Notes under the pieces: generated by a model
Database searches by the model: none
What the model was told of the DNA's origin: nothing
Seen by the model: only the letters and a program-made list of their open reading frames with translations
Made by a program: the position numbers and the translations under genes
Shown here: one piece after another, positions 13,788-20,718 of the stretch
Position numbering within the stretch: the stretch's first letter is position 1
How the letters are laid out: every line of letters starts with the position of its first letter
NCBI GenBank assembly: GCA_021162225.1
Contig: JAGGZB010000048.1
Location: 1-20,718 of the forward strand
Direction of reading: 5' to 3'
From: Candidatus Bathyarchaeota archaeon
Lineage (GTDB): Archaea > Thermoproteota > Bathyarchaeia > Bathyarchaeales > DTEX01
Length of the DNA: 20,718 nucleotides

Positions 13788-13910
13788 ATTAAGAAGACCG
13801 AAATCCATTAGAGCTACGTAAAAAATTATACAGTGAAGATAATGAACGATAAGAGGTTTAGGAGGAAAAGAGTAGTGATTTATCTTCATTGGGCTGAGAG
13901 TCAGTGATTG

Positions 13911-14993
13911 TCAGCCGGCGCCACTCTTGATCGTCTTTTTTATTGCAGCTATTAGCTCTTTTTCATTCTCTCTTTCCAGATGCTTCATTATCATGTCGAT
14001 ATTTAGATTTCTTGGTTTTTCTCCCCATAACTTCTTAAAATTATCATGATAGATCTTTCTTAGCACACCCTCTGGAAGCTTTAGCCCTATGAATGGTTCT
14101 TTATATCTCGTTAGGAGCATATCTGCTGTGTCAGGAGTAAAGAACTCCTCGTCTGATTCCAAGAAGTTTCTGATGAGCCAAATTCTATCAAGGGCCTCTT
14201 GCAATGTCTGCCATGTTGCGATATCAGTTCCAAAAATTATTCTATCCTGATACTTGATGAAAAACTCTCTCCAATCATCTCTTCTTTTTGAGATGTTATA
14301 CATTAGCTCAATTCCTAATGTTAAGTCTAAATTCGCATTCTCGTAGCGATTCATGAATCTTTCAGCTTTCTCAAGGTCAGCTGAGATAAAGTAAAAGTGA
14401 CAAAGAACAACTTTAAGATTTGGATGATCATCAAGAACATTTTCCATCTCAGCATAGAGCTCTTCCTTCGTCGGGTAATTACCAGAGTAATACACCCATC
14501 CCCTATTCTTAGCCCATTCAGGAACTCGATTTTCATCCCAAAACTCCTCTGGATCCGCAACATGACATAAAACAGGAACCTCTAGGGACTCACATGCATC
14601 CCAGAAGCCTTCATAATATTTTCCATTTAATGGATGATGTTTGTTTCTTGGAACCGGCTTGTTTCCCATTTCGCCTATTCCATCAAAGCCCATATCAATC
14701 AATGATTCTATGTACTTGCTCCAATCGTTCACTTTCAGCAATTGAGTATCTCCAGACCAAGGCACATATCCTCCCGCATAGAAAAACCTAGGATATCTAA
14801 GTTTGAGATAAAGTCCAGCAAATCTTCCCGTGATATTCATTTGGCTGAGCCTGCCATTTTTTATAACATCAATCATAAACTCTCCTAGTCTCTCCAGTTT
14901 CTCAGCGGTAAACTGATCTTTTTTAGGCGCCGAGCTTCCGAAGTGGACATGAGCATCAACCACTGGAAGACTTATGAACTGCGAAAATTTCAT
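13911..14993 (-). CDS. Amidohydrolase (Amidohydro_2 family, TIM-barrel metal hydrolase)
   Basis: The 360-residue protein has the metal-dependent hydrolase pattern: DAHVHFG with His15 and His17, CHVADPEEF with His144, LCHFYFISA with His199 and FGTDIAT with Asp257, the ligands of the amidohydrolase_2 (decarboxylase/hydrolase) group. The substrate cannot be read; members act on aromatic carboxylates, lactones or cyclic amides. It has its own transcription unit: the permuted tRNA lies downstream on the other strand and a 350-base gap lies upstream. No signal peptide is seen, so it is likely cytoplasmic. Confidence 0.83.
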   Translation of the reverse strand: MKFSQFISLPVVDAHVHFGSSAPKKDQFTAEKLERLGEFMIDVIKNGRLSQMNITGRFAGLYLKLRYPRFFYAGGYVPWSGDTQLLKVNDWSKYIESLIDMGFDGIGEMGNKPVPRNKHHPLNGKYYEGFWDACESLEVPVLCHVADPEEFWDENRVPEWAKNRGWVYYSGNYPTKEELYAEMENVLDDHPNLKVVLCHFYFISADLEKAERFMNRYENANLDLTLGIELMYNISKRRDDWREFFIKYQDRIIFGTDIATWQTLQEALDRIWLIRNFLESDEEFFTPDTADMLLTRYKEPFIGLKLPEGVLRKIYHDNFKKLWGEKPRNLNIDMIMKHLERENEKELIAAIKKTIKSGAG

Positions 14994-15197
14994 ATCGATC
15001 TCCTCAATTATGTAGAGATCTACCTAAATTTATTTTCTTACCTTCAGAGTCAACAAAACAAAGGATCTTGTACGTGAAATTGAGGGAAGCAAAAGAGACC
15101 TGTTATTTGTTAAAGCGCCGTTAAAATGTCCAATGTAAAAATTCGAGAGGCTGTTTCGCCATAGAGCCATGATCGCCCTATGAGCCAATATGAAATT

Positions 15198-15215
15198 GAA
15201 ATGTCATGACATTTC
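15198..15215. repeat. Perfect 18-base palindrome, possible operator
   Basis: GAAATGTCATGACATTTC is its own reverse complement (two 9-base arms, no spacer). It lies about 130 bases before the L22 start. A second AATGT...ACATT site follows at 15237-15251. Such symmetry is typical of sites for dimeric regulators. Confidence 0.5.
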
Positions 15216-15236
15216 CTTCAAATAATATAATGCAAA

Positions 15237-15251
15237 AATGTGCATCACATT
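15237..15251. repeat. Inverted repeat AATGTG-CAT-CACATT, possible second operator
   Basis: Six-base arms with a 3-base spacer share the AATGT/ACATT half-sites of the 18-base palindrome, whose centre is about 37 bases away. The pair may bind the same factor. Confidence 0.4.
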
Positions 15252-15318
15252 CCCTTTTAGAAATAGCACAGTAAATATTTATCTTTGGCTTCAATAACGA
15301 AGATAAAAACGTAAATCC

Positions 15319-15327
15319 TTATAAATA
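15319..15327 (+). promoter_or_regulatory. Probable promoter of the L22-L32e ribosomal operon
   Basis: TTATAAATA is a strong TATA box, 17 bases from its end to ATG 15344. The transcript would start at or around the ATG, suggesting a leaderless mRNA; no clear ribosome-binding site precedes the gene. Another AT-rich box, AAATATTTAT at 15273-15282, could give a longer leader. Confidence 0.5.
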
Positions 15328-15343
15328 ACCGTGTATCTGATGA

Positions 15344-15838
15344 ATGGCAGTTGGTGATCGTCAATTGCCAAAATGGGGATATTCAGTAGTCGGATTAGAT
15401 CCAGACGTCACGGTAAAGGCAAGTGGTAGAGAGCTTAGAATATCCCCTAAGAGTGCAAGAGAAGTATGTGCAGCTATAAAAGGGATGAAGCTTAACGAGG
15501 CTAAAGAGTTTTTAGAGCAGGTTATAAAAAAGAAGAAAGCAGTTCCATTTAAGAGGTTTAATAAGAAGCTTCCGCATAGAAGAGGACTACAGAAAGCCGC
15601 CGCTGGAAGATATCCTGTGAAAGCGGCCAAGAAAATTCTTTCAGTCCTCGAAAATGCGGAGGCAAATGCTAATTTTAAAGGGCTAGATACTGAAAATCTA
15701 AAAATTATTCATGCATCCGCATATCCTGGAACAAAGATTAAAAGGTATATTCCCAGAGCAATGGGACGGGCGACTCCACGTTTTGAGACTCTCTGCCATG
15801 TTGAAATAGTTCTCGAGGAGGTTGGAGGGCGGAGCTAA
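15344..15838 (+). CDS. rpl22: Large ribosomal subunit protein L22 (uL22)
   Basis: The 164-residue protein is archaeal L22: KWGYSVVGLDPDVTVKASGR, the ISPKSAREVCAAIKGMKLNEA segment, an RRGLQKAAAGRYPVKAAKKI basic region and the tunnel-lining hairpin near RYIPRAMGRATPRFE, ending CHVEIVLEEV. L22 lines the exit tunnel of the 50S subunit. ATG 15344 follows an in-frame stop (15341) closely and no ribosome-binding site is seen. It opens this operon: L3, L4, L23, L2 and S19, which often precede L22, are not upstream here. Confidence 0.96.
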   Translation: MAVGDRQLPKWGYSVVGLDPDVTVKASGRELRISPKSAREVCAAIKGMKLNEAKEFLEQVIKKKKAVPFKRFNKKLPHRRGLQKAAAGRYPVKAAKKILSVLENAEANANFKGLDTENLKIIHASAYPGTKIKRYIPRAMGRATPRFETLCHVEIVLEEVGGRS

Positions 15839-16525
15839 TTGTCATCAACTAAACATTTCATAGAGGACTCAATTAAAAAAGCCGGAGTCGACGAGTTTTT
15901 ATGGAAAGAGTTTGAGAGAGCAGGGTATGGTGGAGTTGAGATTACAAAAACCCCGCTTGGTACAAACATAGTCATCTACGCGATGCGTCCAGGAATGATC
16001 ATAGGAAGAGGAGGAGCAACAATAAAGAACCTAGCAAAGATTCTAGAGGAAAAATTCGGTTTGCCAAATCCTCAAATATCAGTTGCCGAGATTGAAGTCC
16101 CAGAGTTAAACGCCAGAGTTATGGCTTCACGTATAGCCTCTGCTTTACGAAGAAACATACACTTCCGCAGAGCTGGCTTCTGGGCTTTAAGTCGCATTAT
16201 GGAAGCCGGAGCTATGGGAGCTGAAATAGTCATAAGCGGGAAACTAAGAACTGAAAGAGCTAGAAGTGAAAAATTTAGAGACGGCTATTTACCGAAAAGC
16301 GGCGATCCCGCAATGAAATATGTACAGACGGCAGTTACACATGTTCAGCTGAAACCAGGAGTATTTGGCATCAAAGTCTCCATCATGCCCCCAAATGTTA
16401 AGCTACCCGACGAGATAGAATTCATCGAAAAGGAAGAACTTAAAGAAGAAATCCCTTCCGAGTCTGAAAAACGCGAGGAAGAAGCGAAGAAGGAGGAAGA
16501 GATCGTTGCCGATTCTGAGAGTTAG
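15839..16525 (+). CDS. rps3: Small ribosomal subunit protein S3 (uS3)
   Basis: The 228-residue protein has the N-terminal KH domain with GMIIGRGGATIKNLAKILEE (GRGG RNA-binding loop at about residues 51-54), the LRRNIHFRRAGFWALSRIME segment and the S3 C-terminal domain with AEIVISGKLRTERARSEKF. It lines the mRNA entry of the 30S subunit. The tail, from about residue 190, is a Glu/Lys-rich extension as in many archaea. The start is TTG 15839, directly after the L22 stop, since the family N-terminus (KHFIEDSIKKA) lies there. It overlaps L29 by 20 bases. Confidence 0.96.
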   Translation: MSSTKHFIEDSIKKAGVDEFLWKEFERAGYGGVEITKTPLGTNIVIYAMRPGMIIGRGGATIKNLAKILEEKFGLPNPQISVAEIEVPELNARVMASRIASALRRNIHFRRAGFWALSRIMEAGAMGAEIVISGKLRTERARSEKFRDGYLPKSGDPAMKYVQTAVTHVQLKPGVFGIKVSIMPPNVKLPDEIEFIEKEELKEEIPSESEKREEEAKKEEEIVADSES

Positions 16526-16712
16526 CGAAATTAGAAAGATGTCTAATGAGGAAAGAGAGAGGAGACTGATGGAGCTCCGCACAGAGCTTATGAGAGCAAG
16601 AACAATCGTTAAAGCAGGTGGAGCACTTGACAATCCGTCGAGAATCCGCGAGCTTAGAAGAGCGATTGCTCGCATCTTAACAGTAATGAATGAGGAGAAA
16701 AGAACAAAATGA
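16506..16712 (+). CDS. rpl29: Large ribosomal subunit protein L29 (uL29)
   Basis: This 68-residue two-helix protein shows ILRVSEIRKMSNEERERRLM, LRTELMRARTIVKAGGALDN and PSRIRELRRAIARILTVMNEE, the archaeal L29 pattern. It sits near the tunnel exit. The start is probably TTG 16506 within the S3 acidic tail; an in-frame ATG at 16539 would cut into the first helix. The stop forms an ATGA overlap with the Rpp29 gene. Confidence 0.93.
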   Translation: MPILRVSEIRKMSNEERERRLMELRTELMRARTIVKAGGALDNPSRIRELRRAIARILTVMNEEKRTK

Positions 16713-16990
16713 AAGTCACTCCAGAAATAATTAGACATGAATTTATCGGGCTTACAGCTGAAGTTGTAAGAAGTTCAAATCCGAGCTATGTTGGAATCAA
16801 AGGCAAGATAATTGACGAAACAAAAAACACGTTTGTAATAGAAACGAATGGCAAAGAGAAACGAATAATAAAGAATATTTCAATTTTTCATTTCACGTAT
16901 GCTGATGGAACAAAAATTGAAATCGATGGTAAGATACTTGTCGGTAGACCGGAGGACCGCGTAAAAAAAGTAATTAGGAGACGTTGGTGA
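16709..16990 (+). CDS. rnp1: RNase P protein subunit Rpp29 (Rnp1)
   Basis: The 93-residue protein has the Sm-like beta barrel of archaeal Rpp29: IRHEFIGLTAEVVRSSNPSY, GIKGKIIDETKNTFVIET, and the end DGKILVGRPEDRVKK. Rpp29 pairs with Rpp21 (encoded at 1630-1965) on the specificity domain of RNase P RNA. The ATGA overlap with L29 shows coupled translation, and the L29-Rpp29-S17 order is a usual archaeal arrangement. A SUI1-type factor often found between L29 and Rpp29 is absent. Confidence 0.94.
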   Translation: MKVTPEIIRHEFIGLTAEVVRSSNPSYVGIKGKIIDETKNTFVIETNGKEKRIIKNISIFHFTYADGTKIEIDGKILVGRPEDRVKKVIRRRW

Positions 16991-17304
16991 TGGAAAGATT
17001 CCCTAAACCTAAAAAGACATGTAATGATCGTAATTGTCCATTCCATGGAACCCTAAAGATAAGAGGGAGAATACTTGAGGGAGTAGTCATAAGCGACAAG
17101 ATGGATAAGACAGTGATTGTTAGAAGGGACTACTTACATTATGTTCCCAAATACAAAAGGTATGAAAGAAGGCATAGTCACATACCTGCGCATAATCCGC
17201 CATGTATAAACGCCCGCGAAAATGATAGGGTTATAATTGCAGAGTGTCGACCAATAAGTAAGACAGTCTCATTCGTTATAGTTCAAAAGCTGGAGGAAAA
17301 GTGA
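16990..17304 (+). CDS. rps17: Small ribosomal subunit protein S17 (uS17)
   Basis: The 104-residue protein has the archaeal S17 pattern: KPKKTCNDRNCPFHGTLKIR, the GVVISDKMDKTVIVRRDYLHYVPKYKRYERR strand region and HIPAHNPPCINARENDRVII. It binds 16S rRNA early in 30S assembly. I chose ATG 16990, which forms TGATG with the Rpp29 stop and follows AGGAG (16976-16980) by nine bases; TTG 16984 and GTG 16987 are in-frame alternatives that add two and one residues. Confidence 0.95.
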   Translation: MERFPKPKKTCNDRNCPFHGTLKIRGRILEGVVISDKMDKTVIVRRDYLHYVPKYKRYERRHSHIPAHNPPCINARENDRVIIAECRPISKTVSFVIVQKLEEK

Positions 17305-17305
17305 G

Positions 17306-17746
17306 ATGTCTTCAAGAGCGAGAACAAGAGCATTCATGGCTAGGGGAGCGGCGGGACAGAGAAGGAAGATTTCAAGGGGACTTCCGGTAGGCTCGTTGAT
17401 AAAGTGTGCGGATAACTCCGGGGCGAAGGTACTGAGATTGATACAGGTGATCGGATATAAGGGAAGACTAAGACGCGTACCATCCGCATCCGTAGGCGAT
17501 AGGGTAGTCGTTTCTGTAAGAAAAGGAAGCCCAGACATGAGGAAAAAGCTCTTCCAAGCCGTTATAATCAGGCAGAGAAAGCCGTTTAGGCGACCGGAGG
17601 GGATATGGGTTCAATTTGAAGATAACGCCGCAGTCATAATAACTTCGGATGGGGAGCTACGCGGCTCAGAGATAAGAGGAGCGGTAGCTCGGGAAGCCGC
17701 TGAGAGATGGCCTAGAATAGCAAGCGCCTCGAGCATCATAATTTAG
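17306..17746 (+). CDS. rpl14: Large ribosomal subunit protein L14 (uL14)
   Basis: The 146-residue protein shows SRGLPVGSLIKCADNSGAKV, the VPSASVGDRVVVSVRKGSPD segment and the VQFEDNAAVIITSDGELRGS signature of L14, ending with the EAAERWPRIASAS helix. It is at the 30S-50S interface and contacts aIF6 and 23S rRNA. GGAGG at 17292-17296 precedes the ATG by nine bases. The N-terminal extension (SSRARTRAFMARGAAGQRRK) is somewhat longer than in many archaea. Confidence 0.96.
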   Translation: MSSRARTRAFMARGAAGQRRKISRGLPVGSLIKCADNSGAKVLRLIQVIGYKGRLRRVPSASVGDRVVVSVRKGSPDMRKKLFQAVIIRQRKPFRRPEGIWVQFEDNAAVIITSDGELRGSEIRGAVAREAAERWPRIASASSIII

Positions 17747-17750
17747 GTGA
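17745..17750 (+). promoter_or_regulatory. Ribosome-binding site that fixes the L24 start
   Basis: AGGTGA lies 5 bases before ATG 17756. A GTG at 17747 is inside it and so is unlikely to start L24. This is the same arrangement as at the PDCD5-like gene. Confidence 0.7.
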
Positions 17751-17755
17751 GAAAG

Positions 17756-18145
17756 ATGAAGATAAATACAAAGAAGCCAAGCAAACAAAGAAAACTGCTA
17801 TATAATGCGCCTTATCACGTCAGAGGAAAAATTATGGCGGCTCCTTTATCGGAGGAATTAAGAGAAGAATACGGCTGTAGATCGCTTCCAATCCGTTCAG
17901 GAGATACTGTAAGAATTCTCAGAGGAGATTACAAGGACTATGAAGGGAGAGTGATTAGAGTTGACAGAAAGAAGTATAGAGTATACGTAGATGGAGTGAC
18001 AAGGGAGAAATCTGATGGAACAACTGTTCCCGTGCCGATTCATCATTCAAAAGTCGAGATAATTAAGCTCAATATGGATGATAAATGGAGAAAGAGGATA
18101 CTGGAAAGAAAAAGTTTGGAAAAACAGAAAAAGGCTGAGGAGTAG
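17756..18145 (+). CDS. rpl24: Large ribosomal subunit protein L24 (uL24)
   Basis: The 129-residue protein starts MKINTKKPSKQRKLLYNAPY, the archaeal L24 opening, followed by the KOW motif in IRSGDTVRILRGDYKDYEGR and RKKYRVYVDGVTREKSDGT, and a Lys-rich end. L24 is an early 50S assembly protein near the tunnel exit. ATG 17756 is preferred to the upstream GTG because AGGTGA precedes it at 5 bases. The order L14-L24-S4e is standard. Confidence 0.95.
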   Translation: MKINTKKPSKQRKLLYNAPYHVRGKIMAAPLSEELREEYGCRSLPIRSGDTVRILRGDYKDYEGRVIRVDRKKYRVYVDGVTREKSDGTTVPVPIHHSKVEIIKLNMDDKWRKRILERKSLEKQKKAEE

Positions 18146-18152
18146 ATGAAAG

Positions 18153-18914
18153 ATGGGAAAGAAGGGCGGTAGCTTACATCTTAAAAGAGAAGCTTCACCA
18201 GCATTTTGGCCTATACATAGAAAGAAATTCACATGGACCGTTAAGCCTCGGCCAGGACCCCATCCGATAAACCGTTGTATACCTTTGTTGCTCATCATTC
18301 GCGATCTCCTAGGACTAGCTGAAACGAGGAAAGAGGCGAGAAAGATAATTTCTCAAGGTATGGTTGTGGTTGATGGAAGAGTTAGGCGGGATGATCGTTT
18401 CCCAGCCGGTTTAATGGATGTGATCTCAATTCCAGAGATTAAGATGAATTATCGAATATTACCTTTCAAGAAAGGGCTGGGTTTACATCCAATCGATGAG
18501 AAAGAATCTTCTTATAAGCTCTGCAGAATCGAGAATAAGACTACTGTTAAGAACGGCCATATACAGCTGAATTTACATGATGGAAGAAATGTTTTAGTGA
18601 GAGTTGAAGATCCTAGAAAACCGGAGGAAGACGTATACCGAACCTTAGACACGTTGGTGATAAGCATACCGGAACAAGAAATAATTGAACATCTACCACT
18701 AAAGGAGGGAATGATGGCCATACTTATAGGCGGGAAGAACATCGGCAAGTATGGAGTAATATCGTCAATCGAAGAGCAAGCTGGCATGAAACGTAGAAGA
18801 GCATTAGTAAACATAAAAGATGAGAAAGGTGAGACTTATCAGTCTATACTTGATTACGTCTTCGTCGTCGGAGATGAAAAACCGAGAATTTCATTGCCAA
18901 CAATGGAGGAGTGA
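18153..18914 (+). CDS. rps4e: Small ribosomal subunit protein S4e (eS4)
   Basis: The 253-residue protein begins GKKGGSLHLKREASPAFWPI and then carries the S4 domain (LAETRKEARKIISQGMVVVD, about residues 56-75) and a later KOW-like region (LIGGKNIGKYGVISSIEEQ). It is a 30S body protein of archaea and eukaryotes. The length and ends match the family, and there is no break. It lies seven bases after L24. Confidence 0.96.
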   Translation: MGKKGGSLHLKREASPAFWPIHRKKFTWTVKPRPGPHPINRCIPLLLIIRDLLGLAETRKEARKIISQGMVVVDGRVRRDDRFPAGLMDVISIPEIKMNYRILPFKKGLGLHPIDEKESSYKLCRIENKTTVKNGHIQLNLHDGRNVLVRVEDPRKPEEDVYRTLDTLVISIPEQEIIEHLPLKEGMMAILIGGKNIGKYGVISSIEEQAGMKRRRALVNIKDEKGETYQSILDYVFVVGDEKPRISLPTMEE

Positions 18915-18917
18915 TGA

Positions 18918-19457
18918 TTGTCAACAGAGACTGTTGAGAAAGCAACCTACAAGAATCCTATGTTAAAGCCGAGAATAGAGAAGGTAGTAATAAACTCATG
19001 CGTGGGCAGATCTGGTGAGCCTTTGGAGAAGGCAATGAAGATCCTTGAAGATCTGACAGGACAGAAGCCGTGCATCCGTAGAGCCAAGCGAACTATAAGA
19101 GACTTTGGCATAAGACGAAAAGAGCCGATAGCATGCGTCGTTACGCTCCGAGGAGAAAAAGCTAAGGAATTTCTCAAACGAGCATTCCAAGCGATTGATA
19201 ACAAGGTATCAAAGTCATCATTTGATGAGTATGGAAACCTATCTTTCGGAATAAAAGAACACATAAACATTCCGGGCACTAAATATGACCCGAAACTTGG
19301 AATAATAGGCATGGATATTTCGGTCGTCCTAGAGAGACCGGGATACCGTGTTAAGAGAAGACGGAGAGCAAAGACGAAGGTTGGAACGGAACATTTATTA
19401 TCACCCGATGATGCCATGTCTTTCTTGAAGGAAGAATTCGGTATCGAAATAGTGTAG
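18918..19457 (+). CDS. rpl5: Large ribosomal subunit protein L5 (uL5)
   Basis: The 179-residue protein has NPMLKPRIEKVVINSCVGRS, the GQKPCIRRAKRTIRDFGIRR segment, and SFGIKEHINIPGTKYDPKLG with GMDISVVLERPGYRVKRR, the archaeal L5 pattern. It binds 5S rRNA in the 50S central protuberance. The start is TTG 18918, eight bases after GGAGG (18905-18909); an ATG at 18914 is in the wrong frame. S14 follows after 12 bases. Confidence 0.96.
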   Translation: MSTETVEKATYKNPMLKPRIEKVVINSCVGRSGEPLEKAMKILEDLTGQKPCIRRAKRTIRDFGIRRKEPIACVVTLRGEKAKEFLKRAFQAIDNKVSKSSFDEYGNLSFGIKEHINIPGTKYDPKLGIIGMDISVVLERPGYRVKRRRRAKTKVGTEHLLSPDDAMSFLKEEFGIEIV

Positions 19458-19469
19458 GAGAAAAGGAAG

Positions 19470-19634
19470 ATGGCGAAGAAAAATGTGAAAAAAGAGAGAA
19501 AATTCGGCAAAGGTAGCAGACGGTGTAGACGATGCGGATCATACGGTCCAATCATACGCAGATACGGATTAAACCTCTGCCGTCAATGCTTCAGAGAAGT
19601 TGCCAAGAGCCTAGGATTTAAGAAGTATGAGTAG
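19470..19634 (+). CDS. rps14: Small ribosomal subunit protein S14 (uS14)
   Basis: The short gene codes 54 residues, [19 protein letters not shown] to the end GFKKYE, with zinc ligands Cys19-x2-Cys22 and Cys37-x2-Cys40 around [14 protein letters not shown]. This is the zinc-binding form of S14, found in the 30S head. It lies between L5 and S8 as expected, with AGGAG at 19456-19460 upstream. Confidence 0.96.
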   Translation: MAKKNVKKERKFGKGSRRCRRCGSYGPIIRRYGLNLCRQCFREVAKSLGFKKYE

Positions 19635-19649
19635 GGGGAATCATAAGAT

Positions 19650-20033
19650 ATGGACACCATAGCTAATGGATTGACAACTATCATGAACAACGAGATCAGG
19701 AGAAAGAAAGAATGCTTAATTGCGCCAGCTTCCAAACTCCTAGGAAATATTCTTCGAGTGATCCAGATGAACGGATATATTGGAGAATTTGAGTTCATCG
19801 ATGATGGGCGAGCGGGGAAGATAAGAGTTCAGCTTTTAGGGAGAATAAACAAGTGCGGCGCTATAAGGCCAAGATACTACGTGAAGGCTAAGGAGATTGA
19901 GAAGTGGGAGAAGCTTTATCTTCCATCAAGAGACATGGGTGTACTTGTCATTTCAACATCTCAAGGAGTAATCTCGCATAGAGAAGCAAAGAAGAAAGGC
20001 ATAGGAGGAAGCCTCCTAGCTTACGTATACTAA
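19650..20033 (+). CDS. rps8: Small ribosomal subunit protein S8 (uS8)
   Basis: The 127-residue protein starts [20 protein letters not shown] and has [40 protein letters not shown] and the C-terminal [20 protein letters not shown], the S8 signature region. It binds helix 21 of 16S rRNA. GGGGG upstream (19634-19638) is about 11 bases from the ATG. It belongs between S14 and L6, as in other archaea. Confidence 0.96.
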   Translation: MDTIANGLTTIMNNEIRRKKECLIAPASKLLGNILRVIQMNGYIGEFEFIDDGRAGKIRVQLLGRINKCGAIRPRYYVKAKEIEKWEKLYLPSRDMGVLVISTSQGVISHREAKKKGIGGSLLAYVY

Positions 20034-20048
20034 TAAGAGGTTGACCAT

Positions 20049-20594
20049 ATGCTTCAGATAGTATCTAGAAAGGTAGAAATTCCGGAGGGTGTAAAGGTAA
20101 ATATAGACGGAAAGAGGGTTGAGGTTATAGGGGAAAAAGGCCGTTTAGTTAGAGATTTCTCTAGTTCTCCAGTCTCCATAAATATTGAGGATGGTCAAGT
20201 TGTTGTTTATACGGATGATACTCGCCGTAAGGCGGTGGCTATGGTTGGCACCGTGTGCGCCCATATTAGAAACATGATTAAAGGCGTAACTAAAGGATTC
20301 ACGTACAAGCTTAAAATTGTGTATGCTCACTTTCCTATCTCTGTTAAGGTTGAAGGAGATAAGATCCTAATTGAAAATTTTCTAGGAGAAAGAGCTCCGC
20401 GAGTAGCAAAGATCGTTGGTAACACTAAAGTGATAGTGAAGAAAGATGACGTGATCCTTCAAGGCATAAATATAGAAGAAGTCGGTCAAACGGCGGCAAA
20501 TATCGAGCAGGCGACAAAAATAAAGAATAAAGATCCGCGGAAATTCTTAGACGGCATATACGTCTACGAGAAGCATGAGGGATTTGAAGAATGA
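20049..20594 (+). CDS. rpl6: Large ribosomal subunit protein L6 (uL6)
   Basis: The 181-residue protein has the two repeated L6 domains: KVEIPEGVKVNIDGKRVEVI, the VCAHIRNMIKGVTKGFTYKL helix, and VAKIVGNTKVIVKKDDVILQ with GINIEEVGQTAANIEQATKI. It is near the sarcin-ricin loop. GAGGTTGA at 20037-20044 stands four bases before ATG 20049. The end overlaps L32e (ATGA). Confidence 0.96.
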   Translation: MLQIVSRKVEIPEGVKVNIDGKRVEVIGEKGRLVRDFSSSPVSINIEDGQVVVYTDDTRRKAVAMVGTVCAHIRNMIKGVTKGFTYKLKIVYAHFPISVKVEGDKILIENFLGERAPRVAKIVGNTKVIVKKDDVILQGINIEEVGQTAANIEQATKIKNKDPRKFLDGIYVYEKHEGFEE

Positions 20595-20718
20595 GCAAAG
20601 GTTCAGAATCTATGGAGAAACTTGTCGCTAAAAGAGAAAAAGAGAAGGCGAAGAAGCCCAAATTTGTACGGCAGGAGAGCTGGCGATATAAAAGACTGAA
20701 GGAAAACTGGAGAAGGCC
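20591..20718 (+). CDS. rpl32e: Large ribosomal subunit protein L32e (eL32), N-terminal part
   Basis: The gene starts with ATG 20591 overlapping the L6 stop and runs off the window after 42 codons. After a Lys/Glu-rich leader it reads KFVRQESWRYKRLKENWRRP, the highly conserved L32e motif. L32e normally follows L6 in the archaeal spc-type operon, so the next genes outside the window are likely L19e, L18 and S5. Confidence 0.93.
   Translation, partial: MSKGSESMEKLVAKREKEKAKKPKFVRQESWRYKRLKENWRR

Larger units (their letters stand above)
14994..15343. other. 350-base intergenic region between amidohydrolase and L22
   Basis: No coding frame is convincing here. It holds two inverted repeats (15198-15215 and 15237-15251), a tandem AATGT pair (15125-15129 and 15132-15136), and TATA-like boxes before L22. 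Genes diverge from it on both sides, so it must contain both promoters. Confidence 0.6.

Noticed and set aside
13842..13907. 21-codon ORF, MNDKRFRRKRVVIYLHWAESQ pattern
   Set aside because: It is too short, has only a weak ribosome-binding site and no recognisable motif; chance is likely.
18947..19555. 202-codon minus-strand ORF opposite L5 and S14
   Set aside because: Both plus-strand ribosomal genes are unmistakable; the reverse frame is a shadow.
1..20718. CRISPR array or insertion sequence
   Set aside because: No regularly spaced direct repeats, terminal inverted repeats with a transposase, or cas genes were seen.

Overview
The window is archaeal, from a lineage I cannot name from sequence alone. 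The evidence is eukaryote-like informational genes (exosome Rrp42, L37Ae, L39e, L31e, S19e, eIF6, Pcc1, Rpp21, Rpp29), TATA boxes 20-30 bases before genes, GGTGA/GGAGG ribosome-binding sites, frequent TTG starts, and HdrB/HdrC, Thi4 and MTH1187 families. The mix would suit a TACK-type archaeon such as a Bathyarchaeia or Verstraetearchaeota member, but this is inference.

Positions 1-5847 (+) hold a tight operon-like block: Rrp42 (5' end outside the window), L37Ae, Brix protein, Pcc1, Rpp21, a YhbY-like RNA-binding protein, S19e, PDCD5-like protein, L39e, L31e, eIF6, L18a/LX, prefoldin alpha and FtsY. It covers RNA decay and processing, ribosome assembly, folding and membrane targeting. Positions 5856-13059 are metabolic: an M20 peptidase, a LeuC/LeuD-type dehydratase pair, a divergent Thi4 thiazole synthase, an HdrC-HdrB pair without HdrA, a SAM methyltransferase overlapping an MTH1187-family gene, and a small Cys-rich protein.

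The striking part is 13588-13790. It holds what appears to be a circularly permuted tRNA-Arg(GCG) gene. The 3' half (nucleotides 38-73 plus CCA) lies at 13636-13674, upstream of the 5' half (nucleotides 1-37) at 13684-13723, with 9 bases between. The sequence before the 3' half and the sequence after the 5' half pair into a complete bulge-helix-bulge splice motif at the canonical 37/38 site: a 5-bp anticodon stem, a 3-nt bulge, a 4-bp helix, a 3-nt bulge, and an 11-bp outer helix. Every expected tRNA arm is present. A probable frameshifted pseudogene lies just upstream (13070-13554), and the outer flanks look like decayed tRNA halves, suggesting origin by tandem duplication.

After a minus-strand amidohydrolase (13911-14993) and a 350-base regulatory-looking gap with inverted repeats, a second ribosomal operon runs to the end: L22, S3, L29, Rpp29, S17, L14, L24, S4e, L5, S14, S8, L6 and the start of L32e. 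The window therefore encodes two RNase P proteins, Rpp21 and Rpp29. That enzyme would be needed, with the splicing endonuclease, to mature the permuted tRNA.
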